Assembly (NCBI GenBank): GCA_046351455.1
Contig: JAXLYM010000004.1
Span: 62,001 to 126,000, forward strand
Direction of reading: 5' to 3'
From: JADJRH01 sp046351455
Lineage (GTDB): Bacteria; Myxococcota_A; Polyangia; Polyangiales; Polyangiaceae
DNA length: 64,000 bases
Under the pieces are notes generated by a model. The model saw nothing but the letters and a program-made list of their open reading frames with translations. It was not told the DNA's origin and did not search any database. The position numbers were made by a program, and so were the translations under genes. Below, piece by piece: positions 8,523 through 18,086 of the stretch; the stretch's first letter is position 1; the number at the start of each line of letters is the position of its first letter.

Positions 8523-11321
8523 ATGGAGAGCCCCCTCGCCAAGGCTTACGATCCGCGCGACGTCGAGCCTCGCTGGTACGCGTACTGGATCGAGAACAAG
8601 GTCTTCGCCGCATCGAGCGACCCCGCGGACACGCGGCCCACGTACGTGCTGCCGATGCCGCCGCCCAACGTCACCGGGTCGCTGCACATGGGGCACGCGC
8701 TCACCTGCGCGATCGAGGACGTGCTCGTGCGGTACCACCGCATGAAGGGCTTCAACACGCTCTGGCAGCCGGGCATCGACCACGCCGGCATCGCGACGCA
8801 GACCGTCGTGGAGCGCATCCTCAAGCGCGAGGGCAAGACGCGCCACGACCTCGGACGCGAGGCCTTCCTCGACCGCGTGTGGCAGTGGAAGGAGCAGAGC
8901 GGCGGCCGCATCACCGAGCAGCAGCGCGTGCTCGGCACCAGCGCCGACTGGCCGCGCACCCGCTTCACGATGGACCCGGAGCTCAACCGCGCGGTGCGCG
9001 AGGCGTTCGTGCGGCTCCACAAAGAGGGCCTGATTTACCGCGACACGCGCCTCATCCACTGGGACTGCGAGGCGCAGACGGTGCTCTCCAACCTGGAGGT
9101 CGAGAACGAGCCCGCGAACGGCGAGCTGTTCGAGTTCGCGTACCCGCTCGAAGACGGAAGCGGTGAGATCGTCGTCGCGACCACGCGCCCCGAGACGATG
9201 CTCGGCGACACCGCGGTGGCGATCCACCCGGCGGATCCGCGGTACACGCACCTGCACGGCAAGTACGTCACGCACCCGCTGATCACGCGGCGGATCCCGA
9301 TCATCTGCGACGCGGAGCTCGTCGATCCGAAGTTCGGCACCGGCGCGGTGAAGGTGACGCCCGCCCACGACTTCAACGATTTCGCGACGGGCAAGCGCCA
9401 CAAGCTCGAGGAGATCAACATCCTCAACCTCGACGGGACGATGAACGCGATCTGCGGGCCGTTCCAGGGGCTGGATCGCTTCGTCGCGCGCAAGGCGGTG
9501 AAGAAGGCGCTCGAAGAGAAGGGCCTCGTCCGCGGATCGAAGCCGCACGAGCTCGTGCTGCCGCGCAGCCAGCGCAACGGCAGCGTGGTGGAGCCGCTCA
9601 TCTCGACGCAGTGGTTCGTGCGGATGAAGCCGCTCGCGGAGCCCGCGCTCGCCGCCGTGAAGGAGGGCAAGACGCTCATCATCCCCGAGGAGTGGACGAA
9701 GACCTACGAGCACTGGATGTCGAACATCCTCGACTGGTGCATCTCCCGCCAGCTCTGGTGGGGCCACCGCATCCCCGCGTTTTATTGCGCCGCGTGCGGG
9801 CATATCACGGTCACCAATCAGGACGGTCCGGTCCCGTGCGAGAAGTGTCAATCGGCGACGAAGCAGGACGAGGACGTGCTCGATACGTGGTTCTCTTCGG
9901 GCTTGTGGCCTTTCTCGACGCTCGGATGGCCCGAGAATACGGACTCTCTGAAGAAGTTCTATCCGGCGAGCGACCTGGAGACAGGCTACGACATCCTGTT
10001 CTTCTGGGTGGCCCGCATGATGATGATGGGCATTCACTTCATGGGGGAGCCGCCGTTCAAGCGCATCTTGCTGCACGGGATGGTGGTGGACGAGACCGGC
10101 GACAAGATGAGCAAGGTGAAGGGGAACGTGATTGACCCCCTCGACTTGATCCACGGCGCCGGCTTCGAGCAGGTGGTCGACAAGGCCCTTCCGGGGGCGC
10201 CGCGGGAAGAGGCGCTGAAGAAGTTCAAGAAGGCCTATCCGTCGGCGGCGCAGATGGGCAGCGGCTTCTCGGCGTACGGCGGGGACGCGCTGCGGTTCAC
10301 GCTGGCCACGTACTCGCCTCAATCGAAGCGGATCCCCCTCTCGCCGAAGAAGATCGAGGGGTACCGCAACTTCATGAACAAGATCTGGAATGCGACGCGA
10401 TATGCGCTGTCGTACCTGGAGGGTGCGGAGGTGGGCGCGAGCGCGCCGAAGGCCACGTTGCTCATGAATCGGTGGATCCTGTCGCGCCTCGCGACGGTGA
10501 CGACGGCCGTCCGAAAAGGCATCGACGAGTTCCGCATGGATGACGCGGCGCTCGGCCTCTACCACTTCTTCTGGGGCGAGCTGTGCGACTGGTACCTGGA
10601 GCTGTCGAAGCCCGTGTTCGCGGCGAAGGAGACGAATCCGGAGCTCGCGAAGGAGACGCGGGACACGCTCGCGTACGTGCTGGAGGCGGCGATGCGGCTC
10701 TTGCACCCGTTCATCCCGTTCATCACGGAGGAGCTGTGGCAGCGCTTGCCGCGCGCGGCGGGCGCCCCTGTCTCGCTGGCCCTGGCGAAGTTCCCCGGCG
10801 ACGAGATTGCCACTCTCGACATGGACGCGGAGCGCGACATGTTCGCGCTCCAGGCCGTGATCGGCGCCGCGAGGTCGATCCGGAGCGAGCACGACATCCA
10901 CCCTGGAGCGGAGGTGCCTCTCGTTCTCCGGAGCGGAGTCGACTCCGTGCGTCGCGTTCTCGAGGCAGAGGCCGGCTCGATTCAATTCCTCGTGAAGACG
11001 AAGGGAGCCCCCGCGATCGAGCCGAGCGGAGGCGCGCGCCCGCGAGGCGCCGTGATGAGCATGGCCGCGGACACCGAGGTGCTGATCGCGCTTCAGGGCT
11101 TGGTGGAGCCGGCGCACGAGGCGCAGCGCGTGGAGCGCGAGATCAAGAAGGTGGAGAAGGACATCGCGGCGATCGAGAAGAAGCTGTCGTTGCCTTCCTT
11201 CGCCGACAAGGCCCCTCTGGAGGTCGTGCAAGAGGCGAAAGACCAGCTCGAAGCGCTCAAGCGAAAGCGCGTGGGGCTGGAGGACGCGAAGGGCATCGCC
11301 GGAGAGCTCTCCGCGAGCTGA
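8523..11321 (+). CDS. valS: Valyl-tRNA synthetase
   Basis: Charges tRNA-Val with valine in the cytoplasm; class I synthetase. The 932-residue protein has the HIGH-type motif PPPNVTGSLHMGHAL near residue 45, the editing (CP1) domain with TTRPETMLGDTAV, a four-Cys zinc-knuckle-like segment (CAACG then CEKC) typical of bacterial ValRS, the DTWFSSGLWPFS stretch, and the KMSKS-type motif DKMSKVKGN near residue 530. It ends with an Arg/Lys/Glu-rich coiled coil that contacts tRNA. The start at ATG 8523 gives the standard N-terminus (LAKAYDPRDVEPRWY). An in-frame extension to 8358 runs through a repeat and is not likely coding. No T-box leader is visible. Confidence 0.97.
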   Translation: MESPLAKAYDPRDVEPRWYAYWIENKVFAASSDPADTRPTYVLPMPPPNVTGSLHMGHALTCAIEDVLVRYHRMKGFNTLWQPGIDHAGIATQTVVERILKREGKTRHDLGREAFLDRVWQWKEQSGGRITEQQRVLGTSADWPRTRFTMDPELNRAVREAFVRLHKEGLIYRDTRLIHWDCEAQTVLSNLEVENEPANGELFEFAYPLEDGSGEIVVATTRPETMLGDTAVAIHPADPRYTHLHGKYVTHPLITRRIPIICDAELVDPKFGTGAVKVTPAHDFNDFATGKRHKLEEINILNLDGTMNAICGPFQGLDRFVARKAVKKALEEKGLVRGSKPHELVLPRSQRNGSVVEPLISTQWFVRMKPLAEPALAAVKEGKTLIIPEEWTKTYEHWMSNILDWCISRQLWWGHRIPAFYCAACGHITVTNQDGPVPCEKCQSATKQDEDVLDTWFSSGLWPFSTLGWPENTDSLKKFYPASDLETGYDILFFWVARMMMMGIHFMGEPPFKRILLHGMVVDETGDKMSKVKGNVIDPLDLIHGAGFEQVVDKALPGAPREEALKKFKKAYPSAAQMGSGFSAYGGDALRFTLATYSPQSKRIPLSPKKIEGYRNFMNKIWNATRYALSYLEGAEVGASAPKATLLMNRWILSRLATVTTAVRKGIDEFRMDDAALGLYHFFWGELCDWYLELSKPVFAAKETNPELAKETRDTLAYVLEAAMRLLHPFIPFITEELWQRLPRAAGAPVSLALAKFPGDEIATLDMDAERDMFALQAVIGAARSIRSEHDIHPGAEVPLVLRSGVDSVRRVLEAEAGSIQFLVKTKGAPAIEPSGGARPRGAVMSMAADTEVLIALQGLVEPAHEAQRVEREIKKVEKDIAAIEKKLSLPSFADKAPLEVVQEAKDQLEALKRKRVGLEDAKGIAGELSAS

Positions 11322-11386
11322 CTCGGGCCCATTCAAGGGGGGTGCCCCCACCCGGCGTCCTCGGGCCTACGCCCCTGCGGGCGCCG

Positions 11387-11425
11387 CCGCCCCCAAATCG
11401 CTCTCTCCGTTCGCGAAGGGGGCGG
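11387..11425. terminator. Hairpin terminator/repeat downstream of valS
   Basis: A perfect 8-bp stem (CCGCCCCC and GGGGGCGG) encloses a loop with AAATCGCTC and TTCGCGAA words. It lies between convergent valS and the outer-membrane protein gene and is related, in inverse orientation, to the hairpin at 8372-8410. It may terminate from both sides. Confidence 0.45.
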
Positions 11426-11456
11426 ACCCGTCGAATCGACAGCACACCTCTCTTGC

Positions 11457-12527
11457 TCAGTCGAGGTGGAACCCCGCAGAGAAGCGGGCGCCCCACGCGC
11501 CGTCGTACGTCGTGTCCCCGGGCGCGTTGTCCTCGTCGAGCGTCTTCATCACGCCGAAACGCGCGAAGCCGAGGTCCGTCCGGACGAGCACGAACGGCTC
11601 GACGACGCCCTGATACGCGTCGGGATAGAACGTGTTCGCGACTCCCTGGTATCGAACGCCGACTCCGTAGCGGTGACCGTACTGGACCTCGAGCGCGTGC
11701 TGCACGACGAGCTGAGGGTCGGTGTTCGTGCTCACGTCGCTCATGCTCGTCGTGTCGAAGGGGAAATAGACCACCGGCTGCACGTCGATGCGCACTCCGA
11801 TGGGGCCGAACACCCCGTCATAGCCCAGGTCGATGCGGAGCGGGATGGCGTCCGCCGTGTACTCGTGGAGGTTCCAGAGCCCTTGAGACAACGCGCTGTA
11901 AACGAGACCGTACGAGGGAACCATGGCTCCTGCACCTTGACGGACGAAGGGCAGTCCGAACGCACCGCCAACGGTGACCCAGCTCGTGGGGTCGAGCTTG
12001 AGCGTGTAATCGGCTCCCAGCATGAGATTGCCGCTGACCAGCAGAGCGGCGGTCGCGTACCGGACGTTCGCCGCGAGGCCGGGCAGAGGATGTGCTGTGG
12101 CCTCGAGCGCCGTGCTCATCGTGAACTGGCTGATGGTCGCACCGCTGAGAGCGCTGTAGCTCGGCAGCTGCATGGTGGCGACTTCGATCGAGAAATGCCC
12201 GCGGCGCGTGATCGGGTATCCATCGGCCGTGACGCCGTCCCGCGGCCGCTGCGCCGGCTCGGAAGGTGCGGAGTCGCCCGCGGCGCCGGGGGCGGCCGTC
12301 TCGGGCTGTCCAGGGGTCACGGCGGCGGGCACGGCGGACCAGCCCGGCGCGCCGGGAGGGCCCGCAGGTGGCGGCGCGTCCCCCGGCTGCACCGGGTGCG
12401 CGGTGGGCGCGGACGGCGCGGGCTGTGCGGCTGGATCCGAAGGTGCCGGCTGCGCCGCCGCGATCCCCGAGAGCCCTACAAAACAAGCCGTCGCCGAAAA
12501 GAGGGACAGGAGAGATCGCGGGTGCAT
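11457..12527 (-). CDS. Predicted outer-membrane beta-barrel protein
   Basis: An exported protein of about 356 residues, function unknown. The ATG at 12527 has GGAGG about 7 nt upstream. An upstream in-frame start at 12569 lacks such a site. A signal peptide ends at about AAAQPAP, followed by about 70 residues of Pro/Ala/Gly linker. The rest is built of alternating hydrophobic and polar strands with many aromatic and Gly residues (GHFSIEVATMQLP, ATAALLVSGNLMLGADYTL, GVGVRYQG), which fits a transmembrane barrel. The C-terminus (FSAGFHLD) does not end in Phe. A second secreted-protein gene lies 88 bp upstream on the same strand, and the two may be cotranscribed. Confidence 0.65.
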   Translation of the reverse strand: MHPRSLLSLFSATACFVGLSGIAAAQPAPSDPAAQPAPSAPTAHPVQPGDAPPPAGPPGAPGWSAVPAAVTPGQPETAAPGAAGDSAPSEPAQRPRDGVTADGYPITRRGHFSIEVATMQLPSYSALSGATISQFTMSTALEATAHPLPGLAANVRYATAALLVSGNLMLGADYTLKLDPTSWVTVGGAFGLPFVRQGAGAMVPSYGLVYSALSQGLWNLHEYTADAIPLRIDLGYDGVFGPIGVRIDVQPVVYFPFDTTSMSDVSTNTDPQLVVQHALEVQYGHRYGVGVRYQGVANTFYPDAYQGVVEPFVLVRTDLGFARFGVMKTLDEDNAPGDTTYDGAWGARFSAGFHLD

Positions 12528-12615
12528 GTGCCTACCTCCATCTCGCGATTGAATGCGGTCTGCATACAACAGGCCACGGGCATGGAGGCTCGGATCCAGA
12601 ATGACAGAGGGCAGG

Positions 12616-13053
12616 TCACTCCGTGGTGAACTGGATGGTCGCGGAGCTGGATCCGACGGTGATCGGCACCGAGAACGAATACACGCCGCCCGATAGCGTG
12701 CCGGCGGCCAGGTCGACGGCCACTTCGTACGTCGCGCCCGCCGCCACGACGACGTCCGCGCCGCCGGAGAGCTGGGAGCCGGGGAACGTCACAGCGTCGG
12801 CGCACTTGTTCGTGCCGTAGAGAATGGGGTTCACACAACCACCGTCGCCGTTCGGCAAATGGCGATCTCCGTCGGACGCGTTCACCTCCAAACAGGCAGT
12901 CTTCGGCGTCACCACCGGATCGGAGCTGCTCGTCCACGGGCAGCCGCCACAGCCAGTCTGCACGGCCGTGCCGCCGAAGACGGCGAACGAAGCCAGGACC
13001 AGGAGAGAAGACGCCGCGAGACGAGAAGCGAAAGAGGATGATCTGGACATCAT
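12616..13053 (-). CDS. Small secreted Cys-containing protein, unknown function
   Basis: A 145-residue exported protein with no recognised family. Two adjacent ATG codons at 13053 and 13050 begin a basic then hydrophobic leader (LAASSLLVLASFAVFGG) that ends at a CGGC motif, so it may be a lipoprotein. The mature region has six or so Cys and a beta-strand-rich second half with Gly/Ser/Thr. A frame extending to 13197 crosses an intergenic palindrome and is less plausible. It lies directly upstream of the predicted beta-barrel gene on the same strand and is divergent from the efflux operon. Confidence 0.6.
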   Translation of the reverse strand: MMSRSSSFASRLAASSLLVLASFAVFGGTAVQTGCGGCPWTSSSDPVVTPKTACLEVNASDGDRHLPNGDGGCVNPILYGTNKCADAVTFPGSQLSGGADVVVAAGATYEVAVDLAAGTLSGGVYSFSVPITVGSSSATIQFTTE

Positions 13054-13373
13054 GCCAGGGAGATTGGCAATCTCCAGGCCACGCAGCGCCATTCCATGGA
13101 ATTTTCGCAAAAAACCGATACTCCAGCCCCGCGTGGATCGGCTCCACAGGCGCTCGCCTGATTTGCCGGTCATGGCCGTGTGAACGGAAGAGCACACCGC
13201 GCCGACGGCGAGAGCGGTTATCGAAACCCCTTGTCGCGGCCCCGAGCTCGACGAGCCGTCACCGCGCGATCGGCGCTCTCGTCTCCTCCGGAGTCGCGCG
13301 CGACATCGATTGCTCAGGCCGCCGCCCCGATGTACGACGGCCTCGGGCAGGCCTCCGCCGGCCCCACACTCCC
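13054..13373. other. Divergent promoter region ahead of the efflux operon
   Basis: This 320-bp region separates the small secreted-protein gene and the RND operon. Near its left end, 13059-13075, is a 17-bp dyad with 8-bp arms (GGAGATTG and CAATCTCC) only 5 bp from the start of the minus-strand gene. I see no other feature. Confidence 0.4.
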
Positions 13374-14567
13374 ATGCTCGGTCGACGCTCGCTCCTGTCT
13401 CGCGCTGCGGCTGTCGCGGTCGTCGCGGCGCTCGCGGGGGGCGGGCTGTGGCTCGCGCGGCATCGCAGCTCGACGGCGCACGGCGAGGACGCGGACGACG
13501 TCGTCACGGAGGTGCCGGTCCGCACCGCGGCCGTGACGCGCGCGACGCTCCATCGCTACGTGGAGGCCTTCGGATCCGTGACGCCGGACGCCGCGCACGA
13601 CGGGCTGCCTCCCGCGGGGACGCACCTCGCCGCGCCGATCGCGGGCGTGCTCGCGAAGATGTCGTGCAGCGAAGGCGATCACGTGGAGGCCGGAGCGCCG
13701 CTGTTCCAGCTCGACGCGCGCGCCGCCTCCGCCGAAGAACAGAAGGCCGCCGCCGCCGTCGCGCCCACGCGCGCCGCCCTCGCGAGGCTGAAGCTCAACG
13801 TGGATCACGCGCAGCTCGAGTGCGATCGCACGAAGCGGATGCAGACGCAGGGGCTCGCCTCCGACAAGGACGTGCGCGAGGCGGAGCTCGTGCTCAGCTC
13901 GGCGAAGGAAGACCTCGCGGAGGCCGAGGCGAAGACGTCGGAGGCGCAGACCACGCTGCAGGCGACGCACGTGGCCCGCTCCCTCACGACCGTGCGCGCG
14001 CCGCTCGCGGGCACCGTCGTGCGCATCCACGTGAGCCCCGGAGAGACCGTCGACGCGACCACCGTGCTCGCCGACATCGTCGATCTGAGCCGGCTCGTCG
14101 TCACCGCGCAGATCCCCGCGGCGGAGCTCTCGCTCTTGAAGCCGGGCCAGGTCGTCGATCTCGACGCGGACGCGCACAAGGATCCGGCGCGCGCCGCCAC
14201 GCTCGGATCGCTCGCGTTCGTGGGCCTCGACGTGGATCCGAAGACGGACACGGGCCTCGTGCGCGCGTCGATCCCGAAGGACGCACCGCTGCGCCCCGGT
14301 CAGCACGTGCGGATCCGCATCGCGGTCGAGGAGCACGCGAACGTGCTCGCGGTGCCGGAGGCGGGCGTCGTGAACGTCCCCGACGTCGGCCCCGTGATCG
14401 CGATCCTCGACGGCGACACCGCGAAGCAGCGCCCCGTGGAGGTGGGCCTGCGCGAGAACGGCCTCGTCGAAGTGAAGGCCGACGGCCTCACCGAAGGCAC
14501 GAAGATCGTGACCGAGGGCGCGTACGGTCTGCCGAGAGAGACGCGGGTCCGGGTGCTCGGGGAGTGA
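13374..14567 (+). CDS. RND efflux membrane-fusion protein (HlyD/AcrA type)
   Basis: Periplasmic adaptor that links an RND pump to an outer-membrane channel. The 397-residue protein starts at ATG 13374 with an N-terminal membrane anchor/signal segment (AAAVAVVAALAGGGLWLA). It then shows the usual layout: a first half of the lipoyl domain (PIAGVLAKMSCSEGDHVEAG), a coiled-coil hairpin rich in Ala, Glu and Lys (about residues 130-200), the second lipoyl half (VRAPLAGTVVRIHVSPGE), and beta-barrel and membrane-proximal domains. The pump gene follows after 4 bp, so the two are one operon. No outer-membrane TolC-like gene follows. The substrate class cannot be told. Confidence 0.9.
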   Translation: MLGRRSLLSRAAAVAVVAALAGGGLWLARHRSSTAHGEDADDVVTEVPVRTAAVTRATLHRYVEAFGSVTPDAAHDGLPPAGTHLAAPIAGVLAKMSCSEGDHVEAGAPLFQLDARAASAEEQKAAAAVAPTRAALARLKLNVDHAQLECDRTKRMQTQGLASDKDVREAELVLSSAKEDLAEAEAKTSEAQTTLQATHVARSLTTVRAPLAGTVVRIHVSPGETVDATTVLADIVDLSRLVVTAQIPAAELSLLKPGQVVDLDADAHKDPARAATLGSLAFVGLDVDPKTDTGLVRASIPKDAPLRPGQHVRIRIAVEEHANVLAVPEAGVVNVPDVGPVIAILDGDTAKQRPVEVGLRENGLVEVKADGLTEGTKIVTEGAYGLPRETRVRVLGE

Positions 14568-14571
14568 CGCG

Positions 14572-17500
14572 GTGAGCGCGCTGTCCATCGGCAAATTCGC
14601 TCTCCGCCACGCGCGCGCGATCCTGTTCATCGTGTTCGCGATGTGCGTCGCGGGCGTGTATTCGGCCTTCACGATGCCGTCGTCGGTGTTCCCGCAGACG
14701 AACTTCCCGCGCGTCGTGATCCTCGTCGACAACGGCGTGATGCCCGCGGACGAGATGATGGCGACGGTCACGCGCCCGATCGAAGAGGCGATGAAGGACA
14801 TCCCCGGCGCGACCACCGTGCGCTCGGCGACGGGCCGCGGCTCGGCCGACGTGAACGTCTTCTTCACGTGGGACGTCGACATGGTGCAGTCGGAGCTCTT
14901 CGTCCTGAGCCGCCTGTCGCAGATCCGCAGCACCCTCCCCGCGACGGCCGAGACGAACGTATTCCGGCTTACTTTCTCGGCGTTTCCGATCGTCGGCATC
15001 AGCCTCACGAGCCGCACGCGCGACATCGCGAGCCTGTGGGAGACGGCCCGCTACGACATCAAGCCGCGCTTCCTCCGCGTGCCGGGCGTGGCGCGCGTGG
15101 ATCTGGTCGGAGGCCGCGAGCCGGAGATCCAGGTCGTCGTCGATCCCACGCGCCTCTCGGGTCTGGGCTTGGGTTTGTCGGACATTTCGGACGAGCTTGC
15201 GCGAACCAACCTCGTCGCGCCCGCGGGCCTCCACGAAGAGGACAACCTCCTGTACCTCGCCGTCGTCGACGGTCGCGCGCACACGATCGACGAGGTCGCG
15301 GACCTCACGATCGCGGCGCCGGACGGCCACCCCGTGAGGCTGCGCGACGTCGCGGACGTGCGGCGCGGAGAGGCGCCCGCGTTCAACGTGGTGACGGCCG
15401 ACGGCGTGAACGCGGTGCTCCTCAACGTGCGGAGCCAGCCGGACGGGAGCACGCTCGCGATCGCGGATCGGCTGAAAGAAGAGCTGTCCGCGCTCCGCCA
15501 CGATCTGCCGCCGGACATGAAGCTGCAGTTCTTTTACGACCAGTCGCTGCTCGTGCGGTCGTCGGTACTCCGCGTGTGGGAGGCCGTCGTGTTCGGGCTC
15601 CTGCTGTCGGTGGTGATCCTCTATTTGTTCCTGCGCAACTGGGGGACGACGCTGGTCGCGACGCTCGTGATCCCGATCACGGTGCTCTTCACGCTCGTCG
15701 CGATGAAGGCCTTCGGGATGAGCTTCAACCTGATGACGCTCGGCGGGATCGCGGCGGCCATCGGGCTCGTGGTCGACGACGCGATCGTGGTCGTGGAGGC
15801 GATCTACACGAAGCAGGCCGCCGGCCTCGCGCGCGATCGCGCCGTGGAGGAGGCGACGCGCGAGATCTTCCTGCCGCTCGTCGGATCGACGCTGACGCCG
15901 GTCGTGGTGTTCGTGCCGCTCGCGTTCCTCGACGGCGTGCCGGGCGTGTTCTTCCGAGCGCTCGCGCTGACGATGGTGGTGTCGCTGCTGACATCGCTGC
16001 TCCTCGCGGTCACGCTGACGCCGTCGCTCGCGGCCCGCCTCATGCGCGCCGCTCCGAAGGCCGCAGCGGAAGAGGGCGCCGCCATCGCGCCGAAGGCCAC
16101 AGCGGAAGAGGGCGCCGCGATCGCCGACGACGCGAATGCGCACGACGGAGAGGGGGCGGATCGAGGGCTTCACGTGCGGATCTACGAGCGGGCGCTGCGG
16201 CTCGCGCTGGGGCGGCCGTGGGTGACGGCGGGGCTGTCCGCGCTCCTCGTGATCGCGGGCGCGGGCCTTTATTTGAAGCTCGACAGCGATTTCTTGCCGC
16301 CGATGGACGAGGGCGGATTCGTCATCGACTACATCGCGCCGCCGGGGACGAGCCTCTCGGAGACGAACCGCGCGCTGCTCCACGTCGAGGAGATCTTGCG
16401 GTCCACGAAGGAGGTGGAGAGCTATTCGCGGCGCACCGGCGCGGCGCTCGGCTACCACCTCGTCGAGCCGAACACCGGCGACTTCCTCGTGAAGCTGCGG
16501 CCCGATCGCGATCGCTCCACCGACGAGGTCGTCTCCGAGCTGCGGCGCGAGCTGCGCGCGTCGGCCCCGCACATCGACTGGGAATTCCCTGGGATCCTGA
16601 GCGATCTGATCGGCGACCTCACGTGGTCGCCGGAGCCGATCGAGATCAAGCTGTTCTCGCCCGACGTGCGTTTCCTCGAGGAGGTCGCGCCTACGATCGA
16701 GGACGCGATCGCGAAGGTGGACGGCGTCGTCGACACGAAGGACGGCCTCGTCTACACGGGCCCGACGATCAGCCTGCGCCTTCGATCCGCGGACGCGCAG
16801 CGCTTCGGCCTCGACGCGAGCGAGGTGGGCCGCGCGGTGAACATCGCGCTGCTCGGCGAGCGGGCCTCCACCGTGCTGCAAGGGGACCGCGTCGTCGGCG
16901 TGCGCGTGAAGATCGATCCGACGCGCGTCCAGGAGATCGAGACCATCAAACATCTCCTGCTGCGCGCGCCGAACGGCACCACCGTGCGCCTGTCGCAGGT
17001 CGCGGACGTGGTGCTGGAGCCGGGCCAGCTGGAGCTTCACCGCGAAGATCTGCGCCAGAACGTGGCCGTCACGGCGCGCCTCGAAGGCCGCGATCTCGGC
17101 TCCGCGATCGGCGCGATCCAGGAGGCGCTCGCGGAGAAGACGTTGCCGCCCGGGACGATCGAGATCGGCGGCCTCTACGAGCAGCAGGTTCGATCGTTCC
17201 GCAACCTGCTCGTCGTGCTCGGGATGGCGGTGTTCCTCGTGTTCACGGTGCTCGTGCTCGAATTCGGCTCGTTCGTCGAGCCGATCGCGATCGTGCTCGG
17301 GGCGGTGCTCGCGCTGTTCGGCTCGGTGCTGGCGCTGCTCGTGACGGGCGCGTCGCTGAACGTGATCTCGTTCCTCGGCGCGATCATCGGCGTCGGCATC
17401 GTCGCGAAGAACGGCATCTTGATGCTGGATCGCGTCGAGCACCTGCGCGCGGAGGGCCTCGATCTGGTGGAGGCCGTCGTGCGCTCGGGCCGCCGCCGCC

Positions 17501-17691
17501 TGCGCCCGGTGCTGATGACGTCGCTCGCCGCGATCTTCGGGATGCTGCCGCTCGCCGCCGGCATCGGCTCCGGCGCCGACATGCTGAAGCCGCTCGCGAT
17601 CGCGGTGATCGGCGCGCTCGTGTTCTCATCGCTCCTGTCCCTCATCGCGACGCCGACTGCCTATCTGCTGATGAAGAGAGAGCGGACCTGA
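14572..17691 (+). CDS. RND-family efflux pump, inner-membrane subunit
   Basis: Proton-driven exporter of the AcrB/MexB/CzcA superfamily. Its 1039 residues match the family length. The GTG start at 14572 lies 4 nt after the adaptor gene. It has an N-terminal membrane helix, two large periplasmic loops and twelve expected membrane segments. TM4 carries GLVVDDAIVVVEAIYT, whose Asp pair is the proton relay, and a second conserved block GVGIVAKNGILMLDRVEH lies in the C-terminal half. The cytoplasmic loop between the two halves holds a tandem 12-residue duplication. Sequence features resemble the hydrophobe/drug or lipid-type pumps more than metal exporters, but that is only an inference. Confidence 0.93.
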   Translation: MSALSIGKFALRHARAILFIVFAMCVAGVYSAFTMPSSVFPQTNFPRVVILVDNGVMPADEMMATVTRPIEEAMKDIPGATTVRSATGRGSADVNVFFTWDVDMVQSELFVLSRLSQIRSTLPATAETNVFRLTFSAFPIVGISLTSRTRDIASLWETARYDIKPRFLRVPGVARVDLVGGREPEIQVVVDPTRLSGLGLGLSDISDELARTNLVAPAGLHEEDNLLYLAVVDGRAHTIDEVADLTIAAPDGHPVRLRDVADVRRGEAPAFNVVTADGVNAVLLNVRSQPDGSTLAIADRLKEELSALRHDLPPDMKLQFFYDQSLLVRSSVLRVWEAVVFGLLLSVVILYLFLRNWGTTLVATLVIPITVLFTLVAMKAFGMSFNLMTLGGIAAAIGLVVDDAIVVVEAIYTKQAAGLARDRAVEEATREIFLPLVGSTLTPVVVFVPLAFLDGVPGVFFRALALTMVVSLLTSLLLAVTLTPSLAARLMRAAPKAAAEEGAAIAPKATAEEGAAIADDANAHDGEGADRGLHVRIYERALRLALGRPWVTAGLSALLVIAGAGLYLKLDSDFLPPMDEGGFVIDYIAPPGTSLSETNRALLHVEEILRSTKEVESYSRRTGAALGYHLVEPNTGDFLVKLRPDRDRSTDEVVSELRRELRASAPHIDWEFPGILSDLIGDLTWSPEPIEIKLFSPDVRFLEEVAPTIEDAIAKVDGVVDTKDGLVYTGPTISLRLRSADAQRFGLDASEVGRAVNIALLGERASTVLQGDRVVGVRVKIDPTRVQEIETIKHLLLRAPNGTTVRLSQVADVVLEPGQLELHREDLRQNVAVTARLEGRDLGSAIGAIQEALAEKTLPPGTIEIGGLYEQQVRSFRNLLVVLGMAVFLVFTVLVLEFGSFVEPIAIVLGAVLALFGSVLALLVTGASLNVISFLGAIIGVGIVAKNGILMLDRVEHLRAEGLDLVEAVVRSGRRRLRPVLMTSLAAIFGMLPLAAGIGSGADMLKPLAIAVIGALVFSSLLSLIATPTAYLLMKRERT
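16051..16122 (+). repeat. Tandem 36-bp duplication inside the RND pump gene
   Basis: Two adjacent, nearly identical 36-bp units (16051-16086 and 16087-16122) encode APKAAAEEGAAI and APKATAEEGAAI. They lie in the hydrophilic loop between the two halves of the pump, where length changes should be tolerated. Only a few bases differ, which suggests a recent duplication. Confidence 0.8.
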
Positions 17692-17888
17692 CAGTGCCCA
17701 CCTGAGGCATTCCCCCCATCTCCGGATCTCCTTCTTCCAAAGCCTTCGCCGGAACGGGCGTGGGCCGGAGTGGGACCGCGCACGAGCGCAGCGGCCTGCA
17801 CGCCGCCGGTATGTCTGAGCGAACGTAGGCGCGAACGAAGTTGAGCGCCGGTGGAGCGAGTTCCCGCAGCGGAGCAGGACGCGAGCAA

Positions 17889-17975
17889 CGTCGAGGCCTG
17901 CGTCCGCTCCGCTACGGACTCCGCTCCGAAGCGGAGCTCCGCCTCCGCGGACCGGACTCCGGCCTCCCAGTGGCG
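17889..17975 (+). repeat. 87-bp direct repeat, copy 1
   Basis: Begins CGTCGAGGCCTGCG and ends CTCCGGCCTCCCAGTGGCG. The ends match copy 2 at 18086 almost perfectly and the middle diverges. The centre carries complementary CTCCGC/GCGGAG words that can fold. Confidence 0.75.
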
Positions 17976-18046
17976 GTCAGCACGTGCGCGGTCCCACCAG
18001 GCCCGCGCCGCCCCAGCCCCCCACGCCGTCTTCCCTCTTTCAGAGG

Positions 18047-18086
18047 CGGGGGAGTGAAACGAGGGGGCAGCGCCCCCTTGTAAAAC
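18047..18086 (+). repeat. Dispersed 40-bp hairpin repeat, copy A
   Basis: Holds CGGGGGAGTG, then a hairpin with AGGGGGC / GCCCCCT arms, then TTGTAAAA. The same 40-bp layout with the same arms but a changed loop is found at 37881-37920. A partial 3' end (CCCCTTGTAAAT) also occurs at 18174-18185, next to the oppF stop codon. Confidence 0.75.

Noticed and set aside
14488..17442. 984-residue minus-strand frame opposite the RND pump
   Set aside because: Its composition is Arg/His/Asp-rich and lacks any domain. The plus strand has the complete pump with proton-relay motif.
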